Part shown: one piece after another, positions 8,603 to 16,883 of the stretch
Layout: the number at the start of each line of letters is the position of its first letter
Numbering within the stretch: position 1 is the first letter of the stretch
From: an uncultured Lachnospiraceae bacterium
Lineage (GTDB): Bacteria; Bacillota; Clostridia; Lachnospirales; Lachnospiraceae
NCBI GenBank assembly: GCA_910586255.1
Contig: CAJUHR010000010.1
Span: forward strand, 43,338 to 107,337
Direction of reading: 5' to 3'
DNA: 64,000 nucleotides
Notes under the pieces: generated by a model
The model's input: the letters and a program-made list of their open reading frames with translations, nothing else
Databases searched by the model: none
Told to the model about the DNA's origin: nothing
Translations under genes and position numbers: made by a program

Positions 8603-9679
8603 ATGAAATATCGCAGACTTGGAAATACCGGCCTCATGGTCTCGGAAATCGGTTTCGGCACCATCCCAATCCTTCAGGGAAGTGTGCCGGTGCTGCCGGA
8701 TTATTACAATCTCAGTGAGGATCAGGCGCTGGATGTCATGACGCACGCCTTTCTTCTGGGCTGCAATCTCTACGACACGGCCATTGTGCCGGAATACGGC
8801 GATGCAGAGCTAAAGCTTGGAAAATTTGCCGCCCGCATTGGAAGAAACCGTATTGTCATCTCAGATAAGACAAGATTTTATGATGGAAATGAAATGTACC
8901 AGGCAGTACAGACCTCCTGTGAGAATCTGTGAACATGGGCTGATGTGTATTTTGTCCATCAGGTCGATCCGAACAGTGAGGAGGAAGTATTTGGAAAGGG
9001 CGGTGCACTGGACGCTCTCACAGAGCTGAAATGCCAGGGCAAAATCCGCTTTACTGGTATCGCCTCCCACTATTATGACATCCTTTTTCGGGGAGCAAGG
9101 GACAGTCGGGCAGATGTGCTGCAGGGAAGCGGCAATGTTCTGGAGCGGGGAATGTTAGACCGGATTCGCAACGAACCTCTGTTCCGGCAAAAGGGTCTGC
9201 TGGTGAACAAGGTCTACGCCGCGGGGCTTCTGCCTGCCTTTTTCCCCGAGAAAGCCCTGATCGGCGCCGTCCTCTCCTATCCGGTATCCTGCGCCCTGAT
9301 CGGCATCGGTACCACAGCACAGACAGAGACGGCAATGAGATGGGAGGAACATTCTTACAAATCTGTGCCCACCTTTGACCAGGTTCTGTCTGTGCTGGAA
9401 AAGCATTACTCCCCTATCCCCTGCAACCGCTGCCAGCGGTGTGTCTGTCCCTTCGGCACGGAAATCCACACCGTATTCCGCCAGTATCAATACTCCTTTA
9501 TGGGCAAGGAATACTGGGCCATAAGAAAGCTGAATATGGGGATTGAGAATTCCGCGCGGCTGTGCCGGGCCTGCACGGCTATGCCCTGTCTGAAAATGTG
9601 CCCGGCGGGAATCCGGATCCCCGAGGAGATGGAACGGGTGGCCCGCCATGTCCGTCAGCGAAGCAGAAATACCTCCTGA
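8603..9679 (+). pseudogene. Aldo/keto reductase with C-terminal 4Fe-4S domain, interrupted by one in-frame TGA
   Basis: The frame is open for 110 codons (MKYRRLGNTGLMVSEIGFGT, then NLYDTAIVPEYGDAEL and IVISDKTR), meets TGA at 8930-8932, and continues in the same frame with TWADVYFVHQVDP to the end at 9679. In relatives this place reads LGT or LRT, so a single change (GGA or CGA to TGA) explains it. The C-terminal part has CNRCQRCVCPFG and CRACTAMPCLKMCPAG, cysteine clusters for iron-sulfur centres typical of one aldo/keto reductase subgroup. Unless the stop is read through, only a 110-residue fragment is made. GAGG precedes the ATG. Its last 25 bases overlap the convergent 3D-domain gene. Confidence 0.85.
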
Positions 9680-10461
9680 CTGGTCCGCCCATGGGAGACG
9701 GCCTGTTCATGGCTGTCATAAAAAATATCAAGCATCTTCCCCTGAACGGCGGAACCCTTATCCTCCACCGTATACACGGTGTTTCCGACTCTCACCTTGC
9801 TTCCCAGAGGAAGTATGCTTAAATCCGCAGCAATCGTATGCCCGGCCCGGGGAACCGCGCCGGAATAAGTGAGCCCGCCGCCGCCTCCGCATCTGTCGCA
9901 ATTGCAATATCCGCTGATGGAAAACACGCCCAGAGACTGACCGCTTTGGGAGGATGTCTGAGCAGCCTCTGGCGAACCTGTGCCGGAGGTCTTTTTCGCT
10001 GTCTTTGAGGAGTCCTGCTCTGTGTTTTTGGCTGTGTTTTTGGTCTCCTTTGAGGTGCCTTTACTGTAGCTAACCGGCTCTCCCAAAACATAATACTGAT
10101 CGTCCTTTACCGTGTATGCCTTTATCTTAAATTCACTGCCCTCAAGTTCAGACCAGTCAACCTTGACACAAAAGCCGTGCCATCCGTCCTTTAAATCTGC
10201 CACCAGATCCTCCCGGTACTGGTCTGCCGCCGCATGAAGATACCGAACCGGCTCGGATTTTCCAGACCGAAAAATATGAAGCTCTACCTGCTGCACATCA
10301 TTGGTATCCTCCGGATTCCAGGCCCAGCCGGAAATGGACGAGGAGTCCACCTTCGTAATCTTTCCCCTGGCAGGCGCCGCACCGGATGGAAATGTCATGA
10401 CAAGCATGGTGATAAAGGATATCGTTGCTAATGACCACTGTTTCAAACAATTCTTTTTCAT
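9655..10461 (-). CDS. Exported 3D-domain protein
   Basis: The 268-residue product starts with a signal peptide (MKKNCLKQWSLATISFITML, ending near SGAAPA). Next comes a beta-rich segment of about 100 residues (SGWAWNPEDTNDVQQVELHI), similar to domains that often precede cell-wall modules, then a Lys/Thr/Ser-rich linker. The C-terminal 3D domain has GYCNCDRCGGGGGLTYSG, HTIAADLSILPLGSKV, VEDKGSAVQGKMLDIFYDSH and QEVFLL; the aspartates of these motifs are the domain's signature. 3D domains share the double-psi barrel of lytic transglycosylases, so a role in peptidoglycan turnover is likely. I prefer the ATG at 10461 over the GTG at 10476 because the latter touches the ribosome site. Confidence 0.85.
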   Translation of the reverse strand: MKKNCLKQWSLATISFITMLVMTFPSGAAPARGKITKVDSSSISGWAWNPEDTNDVQQVELHIFRSGKSEPVRYLHAAADQYREDLVADLKDGWHGFCVKVDWSELEGSEFKIKAYTVKDDQYYVLGEPVSYSKGTSKETKNTAKNTEQDSSKTAKKTSGTGSPEAAQTSSQSGQSLGVFSISGYCNCDRCGGGGGLTYSGAVPRAGHTIAADLSILPLGSKVRVGNTVYTVEDKGSAVQGKMLDIFYDSHEQAVSHGRTSQEVFLLR

Positions 10462-10669
10462 ATTCGTTTCTGGCACCTCCCGGTATTTATATTTTGATTA
10501 TGGCAGACTGAACCATGCCATTTATTACAAGTTGTTTCCATTATATTACACAATTGTTAAATGGTCAAGGTGTTATTAATCCTGTCTGTGGTTTCCTTAT
10601 CACTGTGTGTTACTGTTTACGGGCAATGCCATTTTATTTAGCCCATAAGGGATATATGATCCGCAAAAA

Positions 10670-10725
10670 AGCGCCCCTCTCCATGCAGCTGACCAAAGGC
10701 CCGTTTTTGCACAGAGAAAAGCGCT
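10670..10725 (-). terminator. Intrinsic terminator after the PTS gene
   Basis: On the minus strand AGCGCTTTTCT (10725-10715) pairs with AGAGGGGCGCT (10680-10670), using three G-U pairs, and is followed at once by a run of six T. It lies 36 bases past the PTS stop codon. Confidence 0.6.
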
Positions 10726-10760
10726 CTCATGTTATCTTACTTTCGCTTCTGTCTTATCTG

Positions 10761-12227
10761 TTATTTGCAAAGCTTCTTAAATTCATCCGCCACAAACTGT
10801 ACCTGCGGGCCAATCACCACCTGCACGCTGGTCTTTCCGGGACGGATCACACCGGCTACCCCGGCTGATTTAATCTTCTTTTCATCCACCTTGGTAGTAT
10901 CCACCACCTCCAGGCGCAGACGCGTGATACAGTTGTCAATGGAAGATAAGTTCTCCTTGCCTCCAACGCCCTCCAGGATAATCTCCGCGATCTGGGTAAA
11001 GTTATCATTAGCCAGCGTTACCTTTAACTCATCCTCCTCATCATCCTCACGCCCAGGAGTTTTCAGATTCCAGGCTGTAATCGCAACGCGGAACACCACA
11101 TAGAATACGGCAAAAGCAGCAATTCCCAAAGGAATAATCAGCAATGTTTTCTGCGCTGCCGGCAATGACGCGGAAAACAGCAGGTCGGTGGCACCGGCTG
11201 AGAAGGAGAATCCTGCACGGAAGCCAAGCAAAACCGTAATCGTAGTGAAAACTCCGTACAGCAATGCATAAACCACATACAGAGCCGGAGCCAGGAACAT
11301 GAATCCAAACTCAAAAGGCTCTGTGACGCCGCAGATAAATGCACAGATAGCGGCTGAAGCCACCAGGCCTACTGCCACATCCCTCTTCTCAGGCTTGGCA
11401 CAATGTACCATAGCCAGAGCTGCTCCCGGAATACCAAACATCATACAGGGGAAGAAGCCCGACATATACATTCCCAGAGACCAGCTCACATCTGCTGAGG
11501 TCTCGCCGGCCCAGAAATGGCCCAGATCTCCCAGTCCGATGGTATCAAACCAGAAAACATTGTTCAGGGCATGATGCAAGCCGGTAGGAATCAGCAGACG
11601 GTTCAGGAACGCATAGATACCGGCTCCCACTGCATCCATCCCAATAATCGCATTACCCACAGAAATCAGCACACCAAACACAATCGGCCAGATAAACAGC
11701 AATACCACAGAGGCCAGAATCGAAACCACGCCTGCCACGATTGCCACACACCGCTTGCCACTGAAAAATGACAGCCAGTTGGGCAGTTTTGTTCTCTTAA
11801 AACGATTGTAGCAGGTGGAACCAATGATACCGGACAGGATTCCGATGAAAGGATTGGCAATCTTATCAAAGGCCAGAACTTTATTCGGATCCTCCGCGAT
11901 TGACGGCATCAGGGTGGTCACAAAGCCTGTGGACAGCAAGGTTGTTATCATCAGCCAGGAAGCCAGAGCCGCCAGACCGCCGGTTCCGTCATTGTCCTCT
12001 GCCATCCCGACACCAACACCGATTACAAACAGCAAAGCCATGTTGTCAATAAGCGCTCCGCCTGCCTTCACCAAAAACAGTCCCAGCTTGGGAAGAAAGC
12101 CCACAATATCGCCGCCCTGCATGGAAGCCGGGCAGAATAAATAGCCAAATCCCATCAGGATACCGCAAATGGGGAGACACGCCACGGGAAGCATCAAAGC
12201 TTTCCCAAGTTTCTGAAGATACTTCAT
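10761..12227 (-). CDS. nagE: PTS permease EIICB, N-acetylglucosamine type
   Basis: The 488-residue protein joins a membrane EIIC domain (residues 1-380, about ten helices, GTGGLAALASWLMIT, LNRLLIPTGLHHALNNVFWF, PCMMFGIPGAALAM, CGVTEPFEFGFMFLAP) to an EIIB domain whose phosphorylated cysteine lies in SIDNCITRLRLEV. EIIC carries the sugar and EIIB phosphorylates it during transport. The segment DLGHFWAGE followed by a short insert before MSGFFPCMMFG matches NagE better than the glucose carrier, so N-acetylglucosamine is the best guess. No EIIA domain is attached, so phosphate must come from a separate EIIA. AGGAGG sits seven bases before the ATG. A consensus promoter and a leader hairpin lie upstream. 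Confidence 0.85.
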   Translation of the reverse strand: MKYLQKLGKALMLPVACLPICGILMGFGYLFCPASMQGGDIVGFLPKLGLFLVKAGGALIDNMALLFVIGVGVGMAEDNDGTGGLAALASWLMITTLLSTGFVTTLMPSIAEDPNKVLAFDKIANPFIGILSGIIGSTCYNRFKRTKLPNWLSFFSGKRCVAIVAGVVSILASVVLLFIWPIVFGVLISVGNAIIGMDAVGAGIYAFLNRLLIPTGLHHALNNVFWFDTIGLGDLGHFWAGETSADVSWSLGMYMSGFFPCMMFGIPGAALAMVHCAKPEKRDVAVGLVASAAICAFICGVTEPFEFGFMFLAPALYVVYALLYGVFTTITVLLGFRAGFSFSAGATDLLFSASLPAAQKTLLIIPLGIAAFAVFYVVFRVAITAWNLKTPGREDDEEDELKVTLANDNFTQIAEIILEGVGGKENLSSIDNCITRLRLEVVDTTKVDEKKIKSAGVAGVIRPGKTSVQVVIGPQVQFVADEFKKLCK

Positions 12228-12272
12228 ACATATCCTCCTCTCCATAAATAAAAAATTTGGTAGTTTATTATA

Positions 12273-12298
12273 AAAATCTGCTCTTGAACGCAGATTTT
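12273..12298 (-). promoter_or_regulatory. Leader hairpin with T-run, candidate attenuator
   Basis: On the minus strand AAAATCTGC, an 8-base loop and GCAGATTTTT form a 9-bp stem ending in T. It lies in the roughly 200-base leader of the PTS mRNA, about 45 bases before its start codon, and resembles an intrinsic terminator inside a leader. An antiterminator partner was not identified. Confidence 0.4.
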
Positions 12299-12373
12299 CA
12301 TTCACCTGTCATATTTTTATACGTAATTAATTAACCATGTACCCTCTTGTTTTTCTGTTGATTGGTTTCCTCT

Positions 12374-12389
12374 CAAGTACATATACTTG
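12374..12389. promoter_or_regulatory. Palindrome CAAGTA-N4-TACTTG in the PTS leader
   Basis: A 16-base inverted repeat lies about 50 bases downstream of the consensus -10 box, a position suited to a repressor. The binding protein is unknown; it does not closely match the NagR/DasR consensus as I know it. Confidence 0.35.
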
Positions 12390-12437
12390 CGCTTTCAGTT
12401 TTTGTATAACTTTACTATTTTTTTTGATGTACCACCT

Positions 12438-12466
12438 ATTATATCAGTCGTATTATACAATGTCAA
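12438..12466 (-). promoter_or_regulatory. Perfect consensus sigma-A promoter for the PTS gene
   Basis: On the minus strand TTGACA (12466-12461), a 17-base spacer and TATAAT (12443-12438) match the consensus exactly. It implies a leader of about 200 bases before the PTS start codon. Confidence 0.75.
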
Positions 12467-12703
12467 TATATTCTCTTTATATTTTGTTTATATTTTTTAA
12501 TATTTTTTATGTTTTATTTATTTCCGTTTATTTTTTGTTTATTTTTATTATTATCAGTTCAAGTCCGTATGAACCATACGCCCCTGATACATAGCATCCT
12601 TCGCATCATCCGCCAAATACCTGTATAAGTACATCATCCGGCCGATTCCCCGTGGAAATAAATACCTGCCACAGCTCGTCTGAATCAAATGACAGGCTAC
12701 TGA
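12467..12703. other. Intergenic stretch, extremely T-rich in its first part
   Basis: The first 90 bases (to about 12555) are almost all A and T with long T runs, an UP-element-like environment just behind the PTS promoter. The rest is of normal composition. I see no gene I can support here. Confidence 0.5.
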
Positions 12704-12755
12704 CAACAAACAAGCGCTATGCACCCGGGGAGGGTGGCATAGCGCTTGTTTGTTG
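12704..12755. repeat. Long perfect hairpin, 19-bp stem
   Basis: CAACAAACAAGCGCTATGC (12704-12722) is repeated in exact inverted form at 12737-12755, around a 14-base loop in which ACCC can pair further with GGGT. No T-run follows on either strand, so it is not a standard terminator. It may be a fold-back repeat or an RNA-processing structure. Confidence 0.6.
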
Positions 12756-12799
12756 TGGGGTGTGTTATACGCTCTGTCGGCGTTGCCGTAAAATGCTGC

Positions 12800-12971
12800 C
12801 GCCGCCGTGAAGGGCAGGGGCATTTGAAGCATCGTGGATATGGATTGCCTTGTTCATCACACTCTCGTCCTCTGATAGAAAAAGGTGCGTTGCTCTGACA
12901 GAGCTTTCCCACACTGCCAGCAGTTGTTTTATCAACAAGGAGGATCTATCTTTTACCTCTATGATTTTCAA
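12800..12971 (-). pseudogene. GNAT acetyltransferase remnant with a large internal deletion
   Basis: After a good AGGAGG and a TTG start, about 35 codons match the beginning of a GNAT N-acetyltransferase (LKIIEVKDRS, LIKQLLAVWESSVRATHLFL). The frame then passes directly, shifted by one, to a stretch encoding ECDEQGNPYP, which looks like the end of the same family (DEQGNPYPxLxM). Some 250-300 bases of the middle are missing, including the acetyl-CoA site, so the gene is dead. It follows the DUF362 gene by 22 bases and was probably once in the same operon. Confidence 0.6.
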
Positions 12972-12993
12972 ATCCCTATCCTCCTTTCCAAGC

Positions 12994-13995
12994 TCACCCC
13001 TCAAAGGGCGCCAAATCCTTCACCACATCCGCCAGGGCCACCGTCTGGTCATCCTGGTCAATATCCACCAGCCTATACCGGTCATTCCCCATCCCCAGCT
13101 CCTTCATATAGGAAAGCTGGCGCAGCCCGTGGCGGGTTTCCATCCGCTCCACCAGGGCATGATTTTCCTCCTCCTTCATGGCATAGATGATGTCCACGCA
13201 GGCCTGATCCAGAGCCAGGATATCCAGGGAAGCACAAATTCCCACATTGGGCGTCACCACCGGCTCCGCATAAATGCCCTCACAGTCACAGGAAACCGAC
13301 ATATTCCGCATTACATTGATATAGGCAATCCTTTTGCCGAAATGATCTGCCACCGCCTTGGTGGATTCGGTCATGCGCTCCATAAACTCCTCATCGCTGA
13401 TATCCCACTGGTCACTCTGTCCGGGAGTTGTGTGAATCATGGCCTTGCCGATCTTTCCGTCCGCACAGCCGATGCCGATATTCTTGTTGGAGCCCCCGAA
13501 GCCGCCCTTGGTGTGCCCTTTAAAATGGGTCAGGGCCAGCAGGGAATCATACTCCGGCAAAGTCTTTCCCATGGACATCTCTGTAAACCATTTGCCACCC
13601 TTTACCGGCAGTGCCACTGCCCCGTTCTCATCCATGATATCCACCGGCGCAAAGGTCCAGCCGTTGACCTTTAAGGTTTCCCTGTGCTTCTCAGTAGTAT
13701 CCCGGTCTCCCTCATAGTAGGAATTGGTCTCAATGATAACGCCATTTGGAAGCTTCTCCTCCAACAATGTTCTTACCCAATCCCGCGGAATGATGTTGGG
13801 GCCGTTTTTCTCGCCGGTGTGAAGCTTTACGGCCACCTTGCCTTCCAAAATCTCACAGATACGCTCATAGATTTTTGCCAGTCCCTTGGCAGACAAATCA
13901 CGGGTAAAGAACACCACCGATTCCTCTCCGGTGCGCTCCTTATAAGGGATGTAATGATCTCCGCCTGTTCCCGGAACTTTTCTTTTCTCTAACAT
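12994..13995 (-). CDS. DUF362 domain protein
   Basis: This 333-residue protein matches the DUF362 pattern: KVAVKLHTGEKNGPNIIPRDW, ITNSYYEGDR-like IIETNSYYEGDRDTTEKH, LLALTHFKGHTKGGFGGSNK, GIGCADGKIGKAMIH and ASLDILALDQACVDIIY. Related proteins are often linked to iron-sulfur modules, but this one has no ferredoxin domain and its role is unknown. The start ATG at 13995 follows AAAGGAGG. A MerR-type promoter (14236-14266) drives it from beside the divergent MerR gene, so it is the likely main target of that regulator. Between promoter and start are two tandem copies of a hairpin plus ribosome site. Confidence 0.8.
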   Translation of the reverse strand: MLEKRKVPGTGGDHYIPYKERTGEESVVFFTRDLSAKGLAKIYERICEILEGKVAVKLHTGEKNGPNIIPRDWVRTLLEEKLPNGVIIETNSYYEGDRDTTEKHRETLKVNGWTFAPVDIMDENGAVALPVKGGKWFTEMSMGKTLPEYDSLLALTHFKGHTKGGFGGSNKNIGIGCADGKIGKAMIHTTPGQSDQWDISDEEFMERMTESTKAVADHFGKRIAYINVMRNMSVSCDCEGIYAEPVVTPNVGICASLDILALDQACVDIIYAMKEEENHALVERMETRHGLRQLSYMKELGMGNDRYRLVDIDQDDQTVALADVVKDLAPFEG

Positions 13996-14002
13996 GATAA
14001 TT

Positions 14003-14088
14003 TCCTCCTTTTTTGTCCATGCTTTTTGGACATTCTGGTACACTTCTTGAGTGTTCCTCCTTTTTGTCCATGCTTTTTGGACATTCTG
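14003..14088. repeat. Tandem 51-bp-spaced repeat carrying a hairpin and a ribosome site
   Basis: About 35 bases (14003-14037) recur at 14054-14088, differing only by one T in a T-run. Each copy contains TGTCCA-N7-TGGACA, a 19-bp palindrome, and on the minus strand an AAGGAGGAA ribosome site. The copy nearest the DUF362 gene provides its ribosome site; the other has no gene behind it. This looks like a recent tandem duplication of the leader. Confidence 0.7.
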
Positions 14089-14235
14089 AGGCGTGAAGGT
14101 GCCAAGAATCTCATAATCCACATAGTCGGTTTTCAAATCCCGAAGTATCCGGTCAACCTGTTTTTAACTTTATCCAATATGTGGTCCTCCCGGAACTATT
14201 ACAGCATCCTCTTGACTTCCCTGCCAATTTATGCT

Positions 14236-14266
14236 ATTTTAACACCTGAATCTGACTTTAGGTCAA
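14236..14266 (-). promoter_or_regulatory. MerR-type promoter with 19-bp spacer
   Basis: On the minus strand TTGACC (14266-14261) and TAAAAT (14241-14236) are separated by exactly 19 bases, and the spacer carries the dyad ACCTAAAGTC-AGATTCAGGT. The long spacer with a central dyad is the hallmark of promoters activated by MerR-family proteins through DNA untwisting. It points towards the DUF362 gene; the MerR gene lies on the other side. Confidence 0.8.
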
Positions 14267-14309
14267 TATAGGATTTTCCATAAATTTAAAGATTTACAAA
14301 GGAGTTTTT

Positions 14310-14750
14310 ATGTACACAATCGGACAGATATCAGAAATGTTCCATATTCCCATCTCCACCCTGCGCTACTACGATAAGGAGGGGCTTTTTCCCCATATGC
14401 AGCGCAGCTCCGGCATCCGGAAATTCACGGAGCAGGAAATCGAAACCCTGCGCGTGATCGAATGTCTGAAAAAATCCGGCATGGAAATCAAAGATATCAG
14501 GCAATTTATGGCATGGTGCGCCTTGGGCAGCGAAACCTATAGTCAAAGGCTGGGGCTTTTTCAGAAACAAAAACAGGCCGTGGAAGCGGAAATCCAACGG
14601 CTTGAGAAAACATTAGCTATGATTCGTTTCAAATGCTGGTATTATGAGCAGGCCATACAGGACGGGAATGAGGACCATATCCATGAGATGCTGCCGAACC
14701 GGCTTCCAAAGGATATCCAGCTTCTGTATGACCATGCCCATGAAGAATAA
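14310..14750 (+). CDS. MerR-family transcriptional regulator
   Basis: The 146-residue protein has an N-terminal winged helix (MYTIGQISEMFHIPISTLRY, then YDKEGLFPHM and IRKFTEQEIETLRVIECLKK), the wing and second helix region to about residue 70, and a coiled coil of dimerisation (QKQAVEAEIQRLEKTLAM). No cysteine pair for metal sensing is evident. Its partner promoter lies 44 bases upstream on the other strand, so it probably switches the DUF362 gene in response to an unknown signal. AAAGGAG precedes the ATG. Confidence 0.9.
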   Translation: MYTIGQISEMFHIPISTLRYYDKEGLFPHMQRSSGIRKFTEQEIETLRVIECLKKSGMEIKDIRQFMAWCALGSETYSQRLGLFQKQKQAVEAEIQRLEKTLAMIRFKCWYYEQAIQDGNEDHIHEMLPNRLPKDIQLLYDHAHEE

Positions 14751-14753
14751 TTT

Positions 14754-15115
14754 TTATTTTCTTTCTCTGGCTATCTGAATAACGTTTCCTGCCCATTGCC
14801 TTGCCTCCCCAAAGGAATAGAACAAATCAATATCCGTAAAATAATCATAATGCCCGCAGAGCCGAATCGATACTCTCCGCATCTCCCCATCCAGATTTCC
14901 CCTGTTTCTTTTTCCCCCGGGAGCCGTTTTTTCCTTCCCATCCCCAGCTGTCTGAGGGCCGCCTGATAGTAAGTGACAATCCGTCTCATATATTTCTTTT
15001 CTCGCTTCGTTTTTGCTCTGTGACAAAGACAGATCAAGGCCCAAAGCTCCGTGAACTCCTCCCTGATCTTTATATTAAAAGTCTGCTGCCCGGCACATGA
15101 AGATTTAAGTTCCAA
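14754..15115 (-). pseudogene. Small hypothetical gene, apparently frameshifted
   Basis: A TTG start at 15115 with AGGGAGGG upstream opens a frame giving MELKSSCAGQQTFNIKIREE and YMRRIVTYYQAALRQLGMG. After an A6 run near 14930 this frame loses coding character, while the neighbouring frame gains it (GEMRRVSIRLCGHYDYF, LFYSFGEARQWAGNVIQIA) and ends at 14754. One base change at the A6 run would join them to about 120 residues. It overlaps the end of the metallo-hydrolase gene by 46 bases and would be the last gene of the long minus-strand cluster. I do not recognise the family. The gene may be broken or the sequence may have an error there. Confidence 0.45.
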
Positions 15116-16290
15116 AATCCCTCCCGGTTCTCCGTGTGAATGGGGATAATGGCCTCTCTGGGCGATACCCGGTTGATCACTTCTTCGATCACCTCCGCCG
15201 GGGCGTGGCCGCTGGTGTGCATGGGGATGGCATCATATTTTTGCACAAAATCATGAAGCCTTTTGTCATATGCCTTCTGTTCCGAATCCAGATACCCCTT
15301 CCACATGGAATAAATCACAATGGGCTTCAAATCCGCAAACCGTTCCACCCATTTCTCATACTTCGGTTCCCCCTTAATCACGGTCACAAACCCGTTCTTT
15401 CTCATCCACGCCTCCTGGGTCATCCCCACTCCCGGCAGAACAAAGTCAAACCGCACTTCATAGGCATATTTGAAATCATAAAGGGGGGTTGCCCTTCCGG
15501 CCGTCTCACGGAAGGTCTTAAGCTGGGAATACACGTAGGAATTTCCATACATTCCCATGCCGTAAAAGGCGCCTGCCTGATAAAAAGAAGCCAGAGAATC
15601 CAGATTGGTGGAAGAGCATATCAAAAATACATGGCGGTGGTCTTTAAACAATTCCTTAGCTTCTTTATAAAGCTCAGCCTCAGAATACGCCTTTTCCCCC
15701 GTCCTGCTCATCATGGTTCCCTCTGTAATCAGGATATCAACGGGACGCTTTCCCTGGCAAAGAATATACTTCTCGATTACCTCAAACAACGCCTTTCCCC
15801 GATACCCATGATTCCGATAGTCCCCTGTGTGAAGAATGGTCTTGTCCGGCGTCTCAATCAGAAACATATAAGCATCATAGGCCGAATGATCCACCAGATA
15901 GGGGGTCACCCGGATATCTTCCACCTCTATGGGACAATTCACTTTCAGGCACCCCACTCTGTCCTCATCCAGAAGCACTGCCAGCTCCGCCTCCCTGTGC
16001 AAGGCCCGGTTGATATTGATTAGCACCTTCCTTGAAACGCTGCCCATATAGAGGGGAATATGGGCGGGAATCTCCATAAACCTGCCCATGTGATCCCCGT
16101 GGTAATGGGTGAAAAATACGGCGTCCACCTTCTCCGCATCCCAGGAAAGCACCGCCCTTTTTCCCTCCTCCCCTTTCTGCCCGGGGAGATTTTCCCCAAA
16201 ATCAATACAGATTTTCGCCTGTCTCGTGGAAACAAGCGCCACGCACCCGCCGATCTGATCTCCTCTAAGCACCTTGATCTTTGTCCCCAT
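15070..16290 (-). CDS. MBL-fold metallo-hydrolase, beta-CASP/RNase J-like
   Basis: The 406-residue protein has the metallo-beta-lactamase metal motif THYHGDHMG (H62, H64, D66, H67), then VDHSAYDAYMFLIE and ILHTGDYRNHG supplying further ligands, and C-terminal MHTSGHAPAEVIEEVI with IIPIHTE. The SGHA and PxHTE motifs are found in RNase J and other beta-CASP nucleases. It is shorter than RNase J (about 550 residues) and lacks its C-terminal domain, so a nuclease role is likely but a substrate cannot be given. AGGAGG precedes the ATG. It follows the winged-helix gene by 23 bases within the unknown-function cluster, and could process nucleic acid for that system. Confidence 0.8.
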   Translation of the reverse strand: MGTKIKVLRGDQIGGCVALVSTRQAKICIDFGENLPGQKGEEGKRAVLSWDAEKVDAVFFTHYHGDHMGRFMEIPAHIPLYMGSVSRKVLININRALHREAELAVLLDEDRVGCLKVNCPIEVEDIRVTPYLVDHSAYDAYMFLIETPDKTILHTGDYRNHGYRGKALFEVIEKYILCQGKRPVDILITEGTMMSRTGEKAYSEAELYKEAKELFKDHRHVFLICSSTNLDSLASFYQAGAFYGMGMYGNSYVYSQLKTFRETAGRATPLYDFKYAYEVRFDFVLPGVGMTQEAWMRKNGFVTVIKGEPKYEKWVERFADLKPIVIYSMWKGYLDSEQKAYDKRLHDFVQKYDAIPMHTSGHAPAEVIEEVINRVSPREAIIPIHTENREGFWNLNLHVPGSRLLI

Positions 16291-16313
16291 AAATACCTCC
16301 TGTCCGTTCCTTA

Positions 16314-16883
16314 TCAGGTCCCGTCTACAAAATCATCATCGATTTCTTCCCGCAAAGGCTTACATACCAGCACAAAGCTGTCCTCATCCCAGGAAAAACA
16401 ATGGTCAACGGGGTCATAGAAAACCTGATATCCCATATTGCGCAGCACTTCAAAATCCCTCTGTCTCGTCCGCTCCGACAGGCCGGGAAACATCTGGTTG
16501 TAGGAATCCTTTGCCGTGAAATACTCCCGAACCTCCCCGTCCTCCTCATTGTCCTTCTTTTCCCACAGAGGAATATCATCGTTCTCAAGCCCGGACATCA
16601 GCTTTCCCAAACGGTTCAGCCTTTTCAAATGAGCCATTTTACAGGGCGCCGCCTTCTCATTCAGTTTTGGTATCCCTGTGATAAAATACCCCTTCCCTTT
16701 TCTGGAATATTTCACACTGACCAGGCCCGCACCCTTAAGATCCGCCAGGTCACGCTGCAGAAGGCGCTTGTTGTAGGGAAATACCTCACAGATATTGGAA
16801 AACTGGGCAATCTTATATTTGCATATCACTTCATAGAGCCGCAGCTGGCGTTCCAGCCGCGGCATTTTGTCCTTTTCCTTCAT
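16314..16883 (-). CDS. Double winged-helix DNA-binding protein
   Basis: The 189-residue protein carries two DeoR/WYL-like winged helices: residues about 8-65 (LERQLRLYEVICKYKIAQF, KRLLQRDLADLKGAGLVSV) and a second near residues 130-180 (FPGLSERTRQRDFEVLRNMG). The first resembles the DNA-binding part of WYL regulators but no WYL domain follows. Its start ATG overlaps the stop of the upstream gene by four bases (ATGA) with AGGAGG in front, so the two are translated together. It is probably the cluster's internal regulator or a DNA-binding subunit of its system. Confidence 0.65.
   Translation of the reverse strand: MKEKDKMPRLERQLRLYEVICKYKIAQFSNICEVFPYNKRLLQRDLADLKGAGLVSVKYSRKGKGYFITGIPKLNEKAAPCKMAHLKRLNRLGKLMSGLENDDIPLWEKKDNEEDGEVREYFTAKDSYNQMFPGLSERTRQRDFEVLRNMGYQVFYDPVDHCFSWDEDSFVLVCKPLREEIDDDFVDGT

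Noticed and set aside
8930..8980. Selenocysteine codon for the TGA in the aldo/keto reductase
   Set aside because: The position is Gly or Arg in relatives, not Cys, and I see no convincing SECIS-like hairpin right after the TGA.
12337..12594. Plus-strand open frame of Phe, Ile, Leu and Tyr
   Set aside because: It comes from a T-rich promoter region; the translation is low complexity and no start signal is present.
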